Part shown: positions 11,557 to 24,779 of the stretch, piece after piece
Numbering within the stretch: the stretch's first letter is position 1
Layout: every line of letters begins with the position of its first letter
Source of the DNA: Clitopilus passeckerianus
Lineage: Eukaryota; Basidiomycota; Agaricomycetes; Agaricales; Entolomataceae
Length of the DNA: 64,000 nt
Direction of reading: 5' to 3'
NCBI GenBank assembly: GCA_944990035.1
Contig: CALYLX010000061.1
Location: 1-64,000 of the forward strand
The notes under the pieces: model-generated
Databases searched by the model: none
Told to the model about the DNA's origin: nothing
What the model saw: the letters and a program-made list of their open reading frames with translations, nothing else
Program-made: the position numbers and the translations under genes

Positions 11557-14359
11557 TCATAGTCTCGGTCGCTGTTTTGCTATTTCCTTTGCTTGTTCAC
11601 GTAGCACCCGCCGAAGTAGCTTCCACTACCGTTTTTCTAGGAAAAATGAACTACTGTCAGCATTTTAGTTGGAACCGTCGAGAATAAAACACGGACGGGG
11701 ATCTCATCGACGAAGAATACGCCGCCTTTTAGATGCTTGTACGAGGCCTTTTGGTCAGCGACGTGCTATAATAATCCGCATTCAGCACGAATTTAATTCC
11801 TAAGCTCAGATTATAAACTGACCTTCATAATACTGCTCTTGATATCGTAAGCCGCCTCAGTACGTTGCACTCTTCGGCGTGCGTCTGATGTCAAGACGAC
11901 GTAGGCCAAGGGAAGTTCTCCAGAGTAGATGTCTGGCATCCCAACCACGCAGCAGTCGGCAACTTCTGGGTGATCGAGTAGGCAGCCCTCGAGCTCTGCA
12001 GGGGGAACCTGAAAGCCCTTGACCTTGATCAGCTCCTGAACGATAATGATAGGAGTCAGATCTATGGCAAGGCATGGGAGAATCAGAGACAAGCCTTCAA
12101 ACGGTCGATAACGTAGATTTCTTTATCGTCCCCCAAAATGACTTGATCTCCTGTGTGTACCCAGCTGACGACTTGATCAGAAACGTTTATGACGACAAAA
12201 TTATCCCCATCTCACCCATTTACGAATGTTTCTCGTGTACTAGAAAAGACTTGATCAGATCCAGTGTAACGAATATGGTGTTGAGATTGCTTACGCCTTC
12301 TCGTCGTTCAAATAGCCGAGAGCAGCGGCTGGGCCCCTGACCACAAGTTCACCCGGTTCGCCAGGACCAGCGAAAGATCCATCTGGTCGTACCACCCGAG
12401 CCTCCACCCCTGGGAGAAGTTGACCGCCACCTGTGAACGAGTCAGTATCGAGGTGGATAAGACCGCAGATAGAACGCACTGCCAATCGGTCCTCGTGGTT
12501 GTCGCGCCGCAATCATCGACAAGACTGTCGTCATTTCCGTAAGTCCTATGAAAAACGATTCAGATGATTTCGAAAGACGTCACAAATTACAAACCGTATG
12601 CTTGACCGATCTGGGCATGAGGGAAAAGGTCGCATAGCTGACTCTGGACTTCTCGAGGGACGGGGGCAGCTCCTATGGAGCCCTCCATAGTAAGAATCTA
12701 TCAGGTCGCGTAGAATAGACGCACTAACCGATCATGATATATTTGATACCTGTGAGATCGTGACCAGCTACAGCCGGATGCTACAAGAGTAGAGATCATT
12801 CGACCGAAGAGATGTGAGAGGGCGACACTTCACTTGCCTTACAGAGGTCGATCGCTTGGGGTGGAACAAGTCTAAACCCTTCATCAGCTTGATTGGCTCA
12901 TGAAAGGGCGGTTAAACGTACACGAGATGGGTTATCCGGTGGCAAGCAACAGCCTCGAGCATGTCCATGAGTTTGTACCTTTCAAATACGACGATCGACA
13001 TCTTTTCGACGGTCAGGAACTGACGATTTCCTCGGATAAGGAGCAGCTCACCCCGGAGAAGAGGACGAAATGAAGCTGCGGGTGGGGATTAGACTTGTGG
13101 CTCCCGACCAGGGCTGTCCACTCACATTGATAACCAGTCCCGCCACATCTGAAGGCTAACGTGAGTTCCAAAATGAGACAGAATAAAGGACGAACGTACG
13201 GAACCAGGGTAGTACTGGGAGGGATGTTAGATCATTTAGCCATCTCGTTCAACAACCATAGGGGAAGACTCACCTCCTGTAGCCACATCCCCTGACCGAT
13301 ACCCACGGGCAATGCGAGAGGGAGAAGTGGCCTCCACCTGGTTATGGACCACCATTTGAAGGACATTCGCTATGAAACCGTAGTGGGAAATGCAGACGGC
13401 CTTCCGACGTAATGTCGATCAGGGAAGCGGAGACAAAAGAAGATTCAGAAGCGTACTTTGGGTCGACCAGTAGTTCCTGACGACCATGACAGGAACGCAG
13501 TAGTGACTTTGCCTTCACCCTTGGAGAATTTTCGGGGGTTGAATGGAGCCCTCTCCCTGAGACCAGCTTGAACTAAATCAGAAATGCCAGGGAAGTTCAT
13601 CCCAGCCGAAGAGCAAGCCTTATCCATCATAAACACCCGATCAGGGGAGATACCTGCCGAACGGGCAGCGGAAATAGCAGTTGCAATGTTAATAGAGTGT
13701 GCGATCAGGCAGGTAGACTTAGAAGCCTTTAGCTGATATCCTAACTCGCTTGGCGAGAAAGTAGGGTTCGAACAGCTAAGGGTTATATTTCAGGCTTATT
13801 CCTTTTTGGCTGGTCGAGGGAGAATTCCGCACCTAACGATTCCACCTATGCTCAGAACTGCCCATGCAGCGATCGGAAAGTCTATAAAAAGTGGTGAGCA
13901 CGCGAGAGCAAGATTCCTGGAGGTTCTGCCTCACCGATATGGTTTGGGCTGTAGATCATGACTACAAAATAGCAATTGAGGGTCGCTGCCCCGACGAGTT
14001 ATTGTTGTCCACTTACCAACATCGCCATTTCCTAGGAAAGATGGAAGAAACTCCGTCATCGTGAGCTCCATTGCCACAAAGAAAAGTTTCATACCTATCG
14101 CAAGTCTATTCTGAAATATACTCGCAACCGCGCTCGTGTTCTGTCGAAGCTGTTGGGTTACGTGAGTCGAGGCGCTACTGCTGAGAACAATCAGACAAAC
14201 TTCTTCTAGGCTGACTTGGCGTTTGGTTCGGGCATCGATGAGGCATGGAGTTCGACCTCGAGAGGCTCGAAGAGGATGTCGATGGGTGAGCATGAACTCG
14301 GCGAGAGTTATATCATCTGGAATGTGAGGCAGAGCGATTGGGGTGGTGGTGAGTCGCAT
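11557..14359 (-). CDS. 4-coumarate:CoA ligase-like acyl-CoA ligase 3
   Basis: Third and most diverged member of the array, starting at ATG 14357-14359 ([15 protein letters not shown]). Readable elements are [36 protein letters not shown], the P-loop [11 protein letters not shown] (near 13455), [49 protein letters not shown] and [13 protein letters not shown]. The C-terminus reads [13 protein letters not shown], but one base is missing at 11623-11624, just before the catalytic Lys. It ends PRL, only a weak PTS1-like tripeptide compared with AKL and SKL in its neighbours. One splice donor near 12097 looks non-consensus (GC). A TATA-like GATATAAA lies about 60 bases upstream at 14419-14426. Function by family only. 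Confidence 0.75.
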
Positions 14360-14922
14360 CGTGTGCTAGATCCTGAAAGGGGTGCCTTTGGCCTTGCGGA
14401 ATTCGACATCTCACTGGCTTTATATCGTGTGGGCGCTCGTGGGAGGTATCGTAAGCCTCCAAACTGGACATACGGTATCTGCGGACTTGGAGGCAAAATT
14501 GATTGACAGTTCCTTTTTTCCAAAATGTGTGAATACTGAGGTCTCCATCAGCCTCGCGGTTCAGATTCCGATTGGGCCGCGTAAATGACCGTCTGGGCTC
14601 TAATTGTATCATTGCCAGTATTGAAAGCAACGTATGTGGCGCGTGCCCACACCCGCTCTTCGACCGGTTTCAGGACCCTATGACGGATGAAGACCGGCCT
14701 CAAATGTTTTTATCGAGTCTATCTATGGCGGAGGTCAATTAGGAGACCGATCCGGTGACTTTCTGCCAAACACCAAATCCGATCGCTTATGATCAACGTG
14801 TCCGGTAACCTCGCTAAAAAGGTATTCATTGAGTCGAGTTTATTGAGTCACACAAAAAACACTGTCAAAGACTGTCAGGCTTCCGGCATCTACCTCCATA
14901 GATATGTGCAGAATGATATCGG
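14360..14922. other. Intergenic, promoter side of ligase 3
   Basis: Contains the TATA-like element for ligase 3 at 14419-14426 and no gene I can support. The rest is the 3' flank of the Pex8-like gene. Confidence 0.45.
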
Positions 14923-17843
14923 TTACAGACGACTCAATACATGCGGATCAGGTTGAAGGGTAGGCTCTTCCTTCTGCATCCCCTTCTCCACAGACATTTC
15001 TCTGGCCAAGCCGAAATTCTCCCGATTAACATACCACCAGCGCAGAGCAACCGGTTTTTGGATATCCCCAACGCCTTCCTGGATAGCGCGGAACAGAGCT
15101 GCCACGAGCTCCTTGTGGTTTACCGGGTCGCTTGTAGGTTGGATGGCACCGGTGGGCTCATTTACCACCAGGATCTGGCGAACCTGCTCCAATGCTGGGA
15201 CGAGGTAGAGCAAGGGCAATGAGGGGACAGTGGAAACCAGGGTCAAACATAGTCGATGCCGGCGTGCCTCATGTTCATGACCGACACTCAGGCCCTGGGT
15301 GGAAAGCGAATTGATAGAGTCGACGAGAAGGCTGACGCAGTACCAGCCAAGCGATCCATCGACCTTTGGAGATGTGTTTGCGCTGGAACAAGCCCCTTTG
15401 ACAAGGGCGGCGTATGCCAGCCGCAGCTGCGCTGTACTAAGCATACCCTCTTTCGAATTCTAGAAATCAGAGAAGACATATCAGTTAACAATGTATGAGA
15501 TGATTATCACGGCATCTGAAGCTGAAAGGGAACGTGTTGGGCTAAATCACAGCATGACCTGAAGGTCTCCCAAATCGGTGTAAATGGAAATAGACTCACA
15601 TCTATCAAGCATTGCGCATAAAAGGGTACCATTCGACGTATCAAATCAGTCATGCCCGATGGACGCCGGTGTTGATCTTCGAGCTGGCAGGTGTTCAGAT
15701 TTGGTGTTTCCAACGCCCGGCATTTATTGCCCAGTCGGTCGCCGTCACCACCCGGCAACTCAATGGTTTCTAAATGACCGGACTCATTGCGTTGCGCCTG
15801 GGATGCGAAGACCGTCAGGACTACTGAGTGGGCTGACTCGTAGATCTCACGATGAGTCGAATCTGAGAGATATCTGCGTGAAGATCGAGTCGGCGTCAAT
15901 TCTCGGAGCAATGGGAGAATGCAAGGCAAATGAGGGATGACCGAAGCTCAGAGAGAGGGCCCAGTGTGACTAAGATCCGGCGATCGGGGAATTAAATCGA
16001 CGACCTCCAAGATGCCGGTCTCTTGACCACTTTGTTGTGGCCGTTCTGTATGGCAATTTCTGGGGTAAATGATTCACCGACCGGCATCTTGCAGATGGGG
16101 CCTCATATGATGAATGAGCCGCTCTAACACGAAGGTATGTCATCATGAAAAATGGAGATCGCACTTAAGAGGTGCAGGGGTCTGCCCTCCCATCACCTCG
16201 TGTTGGACCTGACCATGCAAACAAAGAAAGAAGCAAGATTAAACTCACGGAACGCATGTTGGCAAAACCTGCTCCTCTAAACATCGGATCCCTAGTCGGG
16301 GTACGCATTGCTCGATACAAGCAAAAACAAACGCTGTCTTCTCAGGGCGAACCCGATCTGTACATCTCATCAGAAGATGTCAAAAGAACGATGTCGGTGA
16401 CTTACGAGGTGCGTTCCTCAGGTCAGCGAGCACATCTTGAACGAACCCTTCGCACATCTCTTGGGATTGAGCAGAGTTGAGCACGTCGAGTGCCAGGTAA
16501 AAGACCTTGTGAAGCTCGACGAATGATGGCCCATCCTCAGAGTACGAAGCGGTAACCCCTCCAAATTGAGAAACTACAAATGAGAGGTGGGAAAGCATTT
16601 GCAAAGATAATTGAGAAAGGGTGTGTGGCGTTGTTAGTGGCTGACGAATGAGTAGGTCGTGGGGGTGCCGATACACCACATTGACAAGGACTCCATCGAG
16701 TATCATTACGGTTGCAAATAGATATGTTTTCAATAGATTCCAAGTCATTCGCGCGGATTCTTCGGCCTCTGCTGGTATTAATCCATTGAGATTCCGTCAC
16801 AAGGGTGGAAGGGTTGTGCATACCGAGTTCCTCCCGTTTCGGTGCCGATGATAGAGGGCTATTCAACCAACCGCGCTCGATCGTCGTTGCTACGCTGTCC
16901 AACTTGGACAAGACGTCTTTGGCAACCTCTAGTCCGTCTTTAGCTGACGTGATCAGGTGCCCGAGGACGAGGGCCAATAGCTTCGACAAGCTCGACATGT
17001 TTGCCATGGTGGGAGACGCTGAGATACTGGTCAAGTGTTCCTGGGTGATCGACTTCTATGACATCTATGAGTGATCATCGACTCTTGAGGATATTTACTA
17101 ACCTTTTTTGAATTCATATCCAGGAACGTGCCCTGGCCGAACCCAGTACATATGGATGACGCAAGCAAAGGTGCCAATAAGGACAGCGGTAAAGCATCCA
17201 GCTTGGTCGTGGGAAGAAGCGGCAGGGATTGGGAGGCCATAATCAAAGTCAAGGACAAGGACGTTTCTACAGGATCATCAGTTCGCTGCAACAACTCCTT
17301 GCGTGGCCACATACCGTCAACGTGAGAGCCAAACTCTCTTTCCCAGTCGCCCGTCTCGACAGTATAATCATCCAATACTTCTGCCAAAGCTATGGCTGTA
17401 TCGTCTTCAACTTTCACTTTGCTTCTTCCTTGAAGCCCTCCAACCTGCTTCACCCCAAGTAGAAGACCAGTACAGGCGGCAAGCCTGAATAGCGGCCTTC
17501 CACCACGTAGGCCCTGGTGAGCCCGCTTGACCCACTCTTGCAAGTCGTTGGAAACACTTGGAGAGAACAGCGTACGAGTGAACGTTGAGGAGCCTTCACG
17601 TGTTTTTATCAAGGCTTCGTGCTTGAGAATAACAGCATGCTGGAATGAAGTTACCAGGCCTTGAATTCTTTCATGCAACGGCGGGTACTTCAGGAAGTAA
17701 GGTGCAGAAATAGCAGAAGCGGCCAGCGAAACTGGTGTGGGGCGATCATGGGCCAAATGGTGTGCAAGTGCTGCAAATAATGTCGTTGGTGCGACTGTGG
17801 GGTCTGCAGTATGTAAGTGGTTCAGCAGTAAAGCTGTAGACAT
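14923..17843 (-). CDS. Possible peroxin Pex8-like protein, ending SRL
   Basis: Multi-exon gene starting at ATG 17841-17843. Exon 1 codes for about 240 residues of helical, alanine/leucine-rich protein with no signal peptide. Further exons are readable near 17034-16830, 16748-16380 and 15930-15600, and the last coding exon (about 15460 to 14923) begins NSKEGMLSTAQLRLAYAALV. Landmarks in the C-terminal half are HREIYESAHSVVLTVFASQ, RRMVPFYAQCLID and LCLTLVSTVPSLPLLYL. The last residues are SRL, a PTS1 variant. From memory, this pattern and a C-terminal PTS1 fit fungal Pex8, a peripheral peroxisomal protein in matrix-protein import. I could not test that, so treat the name as tentative. Exons between 15930 and 16380 are poorly resolved. 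The gene sits directly upstream of the three ligases on the same strand. Confidence 0.55.
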
Positions 17844-18626
17844 CCTGAAAGCTCTTATATATGGCGTTTTCCTGCCAAAAAGCCTGGTAGTAGTCGATGG
17901 ATGGCAGTTTGAGAAGTGGAAAGCTGGCTAGGCCACGACCGGGTCTGGATGCAGGAAAGCCGGTTTGAGACCACGTGATTCGGATGAGTGTGTGCGAAAT
18001 CTATGTACACCGCCACAATAACTTGCCTTGTGCTCAACTTTTTTCAAGGCAACGAGGATGGCTCCCTCCCCTCGTTCTCACTGGCACAACAGCATCTCGG
18101 CCAAGACTGTGCGATTTAGCTGAACCATACTTAGCCCTCATTATCAGTTTCCGGGGTCTGATTGTCATAAAGGACGCCCACAAAGCCCCACGTGTTGTTC
18201 TTGATCAACACATTGCAGATGGTATTCAGTAAGGCACAGCGCTAATCAGGAACTTCGACCCCAATTTGCGTGGCTGGTACAGCAGCCTACCTGGCATAAC
18301 ACGAATGTGTTGGCGGACATTGCCGGATAATTCGCAAAGTCATCTTCGTCAGGTCGAATCACCTACGAAACGAGGGATTTTTAGAATCCTTCTGACGGCC
18401 CTGTTTGAGGCATGCTGCTGAGTCCCCGAAGCGCTCCAACGTCATTGCCTCAATCCCCAGCGCCATCTCCTTTGTCACCATCTCCCGTGTAAATGAAATT
18501 TCTGTTATTGATCGGCGCTTCATACTCAACATCTTTCGTGCAGGTCGGTCCTCGGCCAAGCGTCTGGAGTCGAAATATTGGGCGGCACGATAACGAGTGC
18601 TGGCGCAAATCTGATCACTATTCATA
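17844..18626. other. Intergenic region between divergent genes
   Basis: Divergent promoter region between the Pex8-like gene (- strand) and the ankyrin fusion gene (+ strand). A TATA-like TATATA lies at about 17855, unusually close to the Pex8-like ATG. No coding signal recognised. Confidence 0.4.
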
Positions 18627-21600
18627 ATGGATCTGCCAGTCCACCTCCCGGTAAGCCAATTACCGGGTTAATTCTGTCTGGGATTCACTAACTTTCACTT
18701 CGCCAGTTGGCCCGTCTTCCGTGAGTATGACCTGCTGCCCACTTGCATGTCTCATGCGTCATGCGTCCTAGTCCCAGCAATCTGTGGAGCCCCCAAGAAG
18801 TAACCCTTTAGGCCCAAACGTGAGTCTTCGTCAACATATGCCTCAGCATGCCTTTTCTCATAGACACCTAGAATACTCTAATACGAACCTCCACTGTACA
18901 ATCACCTCTTCACGAGAGCCAAGTATACGCGAAGTATCTCCTCCCAAAGAAGCATGGATATCCTCTTTGGATACCCCAACCTCCGAATGATTTGCCTCCC
19001 CAATACACTCAGATTGGTATCAGTATTGGCGATGTCGGTATCATCACCCTGACGGCGCTTTCGACTTCCTTTTCAACGTACTCCTACCATCCGACGACCC
19101 TATCAACGGCGGATACGTTCCAGACGACTTTGTGCCACTTCGCTTCGGAGCAAGAGACATACGGGTGAACGAGCCTGCTTGGGATGAGAATACTTGTGTT
19201 TCGAGCCACTATATCCAAAACCAGAAAGTCTTCTCGTAAGTCCTTCAATATCGAAGAATCTTAACTATCTCATGACTTTTCCAGCGACGACACCTGCGCA
19301 GCCTACATTTTTACCTGTACTGCCAGCAACGGTGCCATTCTGACACTGCCCAAAGGCGCCGTTCGCCAGGATCTCAGAAACATGAACGCACTCGCTGCAT
19401 ACGCCATGAAGAATTCTCTCAGCTGGTACCAATACATGAACAAAATCCGTGGTTGGGAGGCACCCAACGGGTCACTCTATATCATAACTGGTTGCGACAA
19501 GACCTCCCTCTGGGGAAACGCTTCATTCTCCAACGCTGCGATGGCTCGTAGCTTCGATTTACGTTTCAAGATTGCCAACACCCGACCACCTGTTTCCCCG
19601 ACAGAAGCATCTCGTTCATACTTCTGGGAACAAACCATCTTTGCCTCCACCAAGACCACCCCGAGACATGCGCCAACCGGCCCTACCAACCAATGCGTCT
19701 TCTTGCGTGGATTCCAGATTCGGGTTCGAGAGAATGCCCTAGCTGCGTTGATCAGCAAAGTCACTGTAACGGATGTATCCACGGTCAAGCCTGCCTCAGT
19801 TCTTGCCAGAAGCAAATTTATACCGTTTGGGAACTTTGGGAGGTCCTCAATGCTCAGCTTGGGCCGCCTATCTCCGACCGGGAAAGGAAGCACGAGACAT
19901 GAACGGGCTGCATCTGATGCCACTTCACGGAGTGGATGGAGCCTTGGAAAGCCCGCAAGCGAGGGGTATGAGGGTATTGATGCTACCCTTATTCGAAACT
20001 TCTCCACCTATGGGGAGGTATGATCACGATATTGACCGCCTCTAATCCTTTTCTGACCTATCCTCTATAGCGATTCCATCCCTCGGATATCATCAATGCA
20101 TACCTTCTTGACAACGTAAGTTCCACCTAATAAAGTACTACATAAAACCTAAAGACGATGTTCAATGAATAGAACACGGATGCGAAGGTGGCCATCACTC
20201 ATGATAATGTCTGGATGACGTTGGTTAATGAGGTAGATATGTGCGACTCCTTTATCGGAATTATCAGAACTGATTTGGATATTATAGGGTGAACGCTTGG
20301 TTCCAGCCGCGGACGAGCTTATTAGACGTTTACATACTTATTATGAGGTGGTGTGCAAGGATGGTGAATAGCTTCCTGATCTGTCGAGCGTTATGTCGGT
20401 GCTAACGACATTGAAGACTCGGTTTCCGTTACCCGACGTTCAAAGCCACTTGTCACAGACGCCACACCATTGGCAATACAGACTCAAGGTACCGGTCTCG
20501 ACTGCCGTGCCACGCCAAGTACTAACCATTCATCGATAGCATTACCGCCCATGTCAGAACTGGCCTCCACGAAATTAGGCGAACTTCAGCAAGGGCCATA
20601 TAAGGAGGTGAGCAGGCGTTCTTTCGGCCCTAGTCTTTATACCCCATCGAATTCGTGAATCTGACACTTCTGACGTAGGTATTTCAAGATTGGGCAGCCT
20701 GGCAGCCTGATCCAGTGGGCAATTCATGGAACAATCCTTCGACCGTCAAAGAGCAACCTGCACCGGAATTACCTCCAACTTCTATTCCCCAATTTGGGCT
20801 GCCAATGCGAACTTGGCAGACAGGCTGGCAACCAGATCCATCCGAAGCCCCATCTTTGCCCCTCCGCATGCTCCTGACATATCTGGAAAGCTTTCCAACA
20901 CCTCGTCTCCCAAAGGAAGCGAAACTTATGGAAAACCTCTAAGTGATGTAAACTTTGAGAGGTCACGATCCACAGTCGAGCGTAAAACGCTTCACCAACT
21001 TGTCGGCATCTTGGAGAAGGAAGAAGGGTCGATGAATGGTGACTGGAAGACCCCGAATGGCAGGACGTTGCTCTCTATTTTGGCAGAGCGGGGGCGTCGC
21101 GCTGCTGTTCAACGCCTACTATCTTCGGGCAATGTCCAGCCCGACGAGACGGACGGCGCTGGCCGAAGTCCACTCTCCTACGCAGCTGAAATGGGCCATC
21201 CGAGCGTCGTCAGCTTGCTCCTTGAGAAAGGAGCTGATGTGAATCTCAAGGATCCCAATGGACGCACACCCCTTTCGTTTGCGGCTTCTAGAGGTCAGGC
21301 TGAGGCCATGAAGATCCTTCTCCAGCAGCCGAAGGCTGACCTCGACATGCGAGATTCAAAGCAAAGAACTCCGCTGTCACATGCAGCTGAACATGGACAC
21401 GTTGAAGCCCTTAACTGTTTGTTACGGTGCGGTGCCGATATGAACGCCGAGGACGCTGAACAAAGGACGCCTTTCTCATATGCCGCCCAAGAGGGACAAG
21501 ACCAGATCATCTGGAGTTTGATGTCGCGACCGGGTCTCAAATTCGAGGCCGCTGATTGCGACAATAGGACACCAATGTTCCATGCTGCCATCAATGGTCA

Positions 21601-23551
21601 TCTTGCAACATTTGAGACCATATTGAGGAAGGCACCTCTCAGTTCCCCTCCCATAGCAGGTTTAAATCAGGCACTCACGACTGTCACGACCTCCCCCAGA
21701 CTCAGTTCAACCCCGTTGGTCGTCAAGGATCGCCTTGGAAGGGATATGATATCGTATGTGGCGGAACGTGGACACGGAGATGTCTTGCATTACCTTGTTC
21801 AGCGAGGCGTGAACGTTAATTCGTCGGCGGCGGAAGGGCGTACCCCACTCTCTTTGCAGCAGGAGGTGGAGACATCGAAGTTGTAACTTCTTGCTTGCGC
21901 AACCTCGAATTGTGGTTGACCTCGGAGACAGAAATCGCATGACGCCGCTTGCGCACGCTGCCGCGCAGGGTCATCCCGATATCATCTCCCTCCTCCTCAA
22001 GAAAGGCGCACAGATCAACTCCAGAGATACCAACGAACGTACTCCCCTATCTGTCGCTGCAGAGAACGGGCACCTAGGAGTTGTCAATCGCCTGCTTGCC
22101 TCTCGAACGATCCTGGCCGACCTCATGGACAACCGACTCAGAACACCACTGTCCTACGCGGCAGAGAAGGGACACGTCGAGGTTCTGAAAGTGCTCCTTG
22201 AGAAGCGTGTCGATCTCAACTTCTGTAGTCTTAAAGGCAGGACAGCCTTGTCCTTTGCAGCGGGGAATGGTCAATTGGGGACAGTTCAACTGCTTTTGAA
22301 ACATCCTTTCATCCTTGCGGATGCGGTGGACCATGAGTTGAAGACTTCACTATTCCATGCTGCACAAAATGGACACATTTCCGTCGTTAAGGAGCTGGTA
22401 GGCATGGACATACGTGCCAATGCAGATTCGCCAGATAATCACATCCTAGCCCTCGTTACCCGATCGAGGAAGGTCGACAGCACGCTTAGCGGATCCCAAC
22501 ACTCACGAACATATAATAATTTGTTTTCCGCGTGGATGGATATCTATGGTCGAACCCCACTCTCCTATGCCGTTGAATACGGACATCGCGACATTTTCGA
22601 CTTCTTCCTGGAACGCAATTTCGACCCTGCCCTCCCCGATAAACGAGGTCGCACACCTCTGTCATATGCCGCAGAGAAAGGTCGGATCGAGCTTGTCGAG
22701 CGCCTTGTGAGATTCAACACTCAGGTCATCAATCTCCGGGACGAACATGGTCGGACACCCTCTCGTACGCCGCAGAAAATGGGCGTGATGAAATCGTTGC
22801 AATTCTCCTACAAAATCGAGCAGCTCCTAACACCAGAGACCTCACTGGTCGGACACCATTATCCTTCGCTGCTGAACGAGGTTGCCTGTCGATTGTATGG
22901 TCACTCCTAGGTCGACGGGATGTTCAGGTTGACGCAGCAGATGATCAAATCCGAACACCACTTTCCTACGCTTGCGAGCACGGTCAAATAGAGGTCGTTT
23001 CTCGCCTCCTTGAAATGGGCAAAGCGGATGTCAACACAGAGGATAAGAACGGACGCACACCCTTATCATATGCAGCTGAGAACGGACACGCAGCAGCTGT
23101 ATACAAGCTCCTTGAACGTGACGACATCACAAATTCTCCCGATAAATCTGGCAAAAGTCCACTCTCTTACGCGAAAGAGAACGGGCACATCGCTGTGCTG
23201 AAGGCGTTTCTGGAGAAGGTCGTTGCGTCCCAGGAACCTGCCAAGATCATGCGGCCGATGGAGAGCGTGAAGAGAATAAGGCCTCCGCCTTCTTCAAACA
23301 AAAAGCGGAAGGATGTAACGATGCTGCAACGGCAGGTGGGGGAGATTCGGAAGGAGATGCTTGCGCTTGGAAGTCGTACAGATACTTCGCTGTCTGAAGA
23401 GGATGCCGCAGATCGCCAACGTGTTGCAGATATGCTTTCTTTTATCGACCCCCGTCCTAAAAGTTTCCTCAAGCGGATTCCTCACGAGTTTGGACGTTAT
23501 AAAAACAAAATCAGGGGGCTGGGCAGGCGGCAATGGGGTTTAGCTCAGTGA
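18627..23551 (+). CDS. Unknown basidiomycete domain fused to long ankyrin-repeat array
   Basis: The N-terminal part matches the copy at 25.0-26.9 kb. Landmarks are VYAKYLLPKKHGYPLWIPQP, ISIGDVGIIT, PAWDENTCVSSHYIQNQK, APNGSLYIITGCDK, NQCVFLRGF, FHPSDIINAYLL and KVAITHDNVWM. I know this as a widespread but functionally undefined mushroom family. The TAG at 20369-20371 can be removed as part of an intron (about 20362-20410), using the same splice point as in the paralogue. The message then runs through a linker with two WQPDP motifs into ankyrin repeats (RTPLSYAAENGH type) from about 21000 to 23210 and a basic, possibly coiled C-terminus. To read as one protein, single bases must be restored near 19048, 20860, 21854, 21890 and 22759. 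The start at ATG 18627 with small exons is tentative. Ankyrin arrays usually mediate protein binding. Confidence 0.65.
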
Positions 23552-24660
23552 GTCGAGCCCTATGATAATGATACATATATGCGGACTATGCTTTCGTATC
23601 TATTGACGTACCGTAATGATTAGTGTTTAGTCTACTCTATGGTGGATGTTCTGGCAGCAAAGCAACGAGAACCGTACCTGGCCAACCACTCCAATGTGCT
23701 TAAACTGCATATTTAGGGGAAATAACCTTGCGAAAGGTATTTGTCGGCCTGGAGCGTCCGAACTGAGAGACATTCTCAATTGGACTGCTGAAGCTTCTAC
23801 TCTTTCGAATTAGGCCAAGTAACGTCATCTTACCCTAGCGACCAAAGAGCAGATAAGCGCCCGTTGATCAGCGACTCAACTCCGACTCAACTTGAATTTA
23901 TTCCTTCTTCGGCTTTAAAAGACCACTGCTCCCAAAATACTCACCCCAATGGCTACACCGACAGAGACTATACGCAGGATACAATTGGCATCCCGAACAC
24001 TGCAAACTTCACCGTCAAAGCAAAGTTCAAGCTCAATCGAAGCCCTTCAAATCAGTGACAGACCCTCACCAAGGTCTGACAGGTTACATGTGCGCCAAAA
24101 TCACCGCGGCAACGCAAGGTCTAGCCCGAGAATGACTTGAGCCTCTTGAGGGCTTCCCTGTCAACATTCTCCGGGCGTCAATCTGCTGTATCAATTCGAA
24201 GGTGTTCACATAGACCTCACATGTACACAGGCACTGCCGAGTCCTGGGTGCCAATCATCGCAGTGACATATATATGTTCTCTACAAACACTGGTGAATCG
24301 CCGACTGGCGTCGGCTAAAACCTTGCTTGGCCATTGCGCATCCGCTGATAGCAGAAACAAATATTTTGAATTATGTGGAAATATTTGAGTGAACGAAACG
24401 GGAAGGGTGTCACAGATATTACATAAGTAGTGACGAGTTCCAGTAACGTCACTCAGGTCGCTTCATATTATGGGTGCGAGAGACCTTGGGCAAGCAAGGT
24501 AACTAGGAATCTCAGGAGCAGACGCTTCGCTCATTTATCTCAACCCATTCGAACTCGGATATACAGACGAATCCTTGGGAGGATGCTTACATACAAGCCA
24601 GGCCTGCTCTACCAGCCTCGACGACGTAGGGATCACCCCACCTATTCTTCAGCATTCCAT
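23552..24660. other. Intergenic, contains promoter-like block shared with 27.0 kb
   Basis: No convincing gene. At 23846-23905 there is an ATAAGCGCCC-TTGATCA block followed by ACTCC-ACTCAACT, closely matching 27012-27064 upstream of the four-helix protein at 27176. It may be a relic of a duplicated promoter. Confidence 0.45.
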
Positions 24661-24681
24661 TAATTAGCCCCATTCCTTAGA

Positions 24682-24779
24682 TCTATCCTTTCACAAGCAA
24701 ATGGTGTAGAAATCTTGGGCAGCTCTGTGACAACCGCTGGCGGGAATATTGTCACAATTAACCATGGTTTGTTGGTTCC
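24682..24779 (+). pseudogene. Orphan exon-like fragment
   Basis: Between an acceptor-like CCTTAG and a possible donor near 24780, one frame reads ILSQANGVEILGSSVTTAGG and continues with NIVTINHG. This resembles a glycine/asparagine-rich N-terminal motif (a GGxFxxVGGN type) common at the start of Agaricomycete STAND and ankyrin proteins. No start codon or downstream partner exon is evident, so it looks like a leftover of another gene. It could also be the first exon of the gene at 25.0 kb. Confidence 0.3.

Noticed and set aside
13760..13780. A GGGTTCGAAC string resembling a tRNA B box.
   Set aside because: It lies within coding sequence of ligase 3 and no A box or cloverleaf can be drawn around it.
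20369..20371. TAG stop ending the unknown-domain gene before the ankyrin repeats.
   Set aside because: It falls inside a GTGAAT...GAAG intron of about 48 bases whose position matches the confirmed-looking intron in the paralogue at 26.4-26.5 kb, so it need not be a stop.
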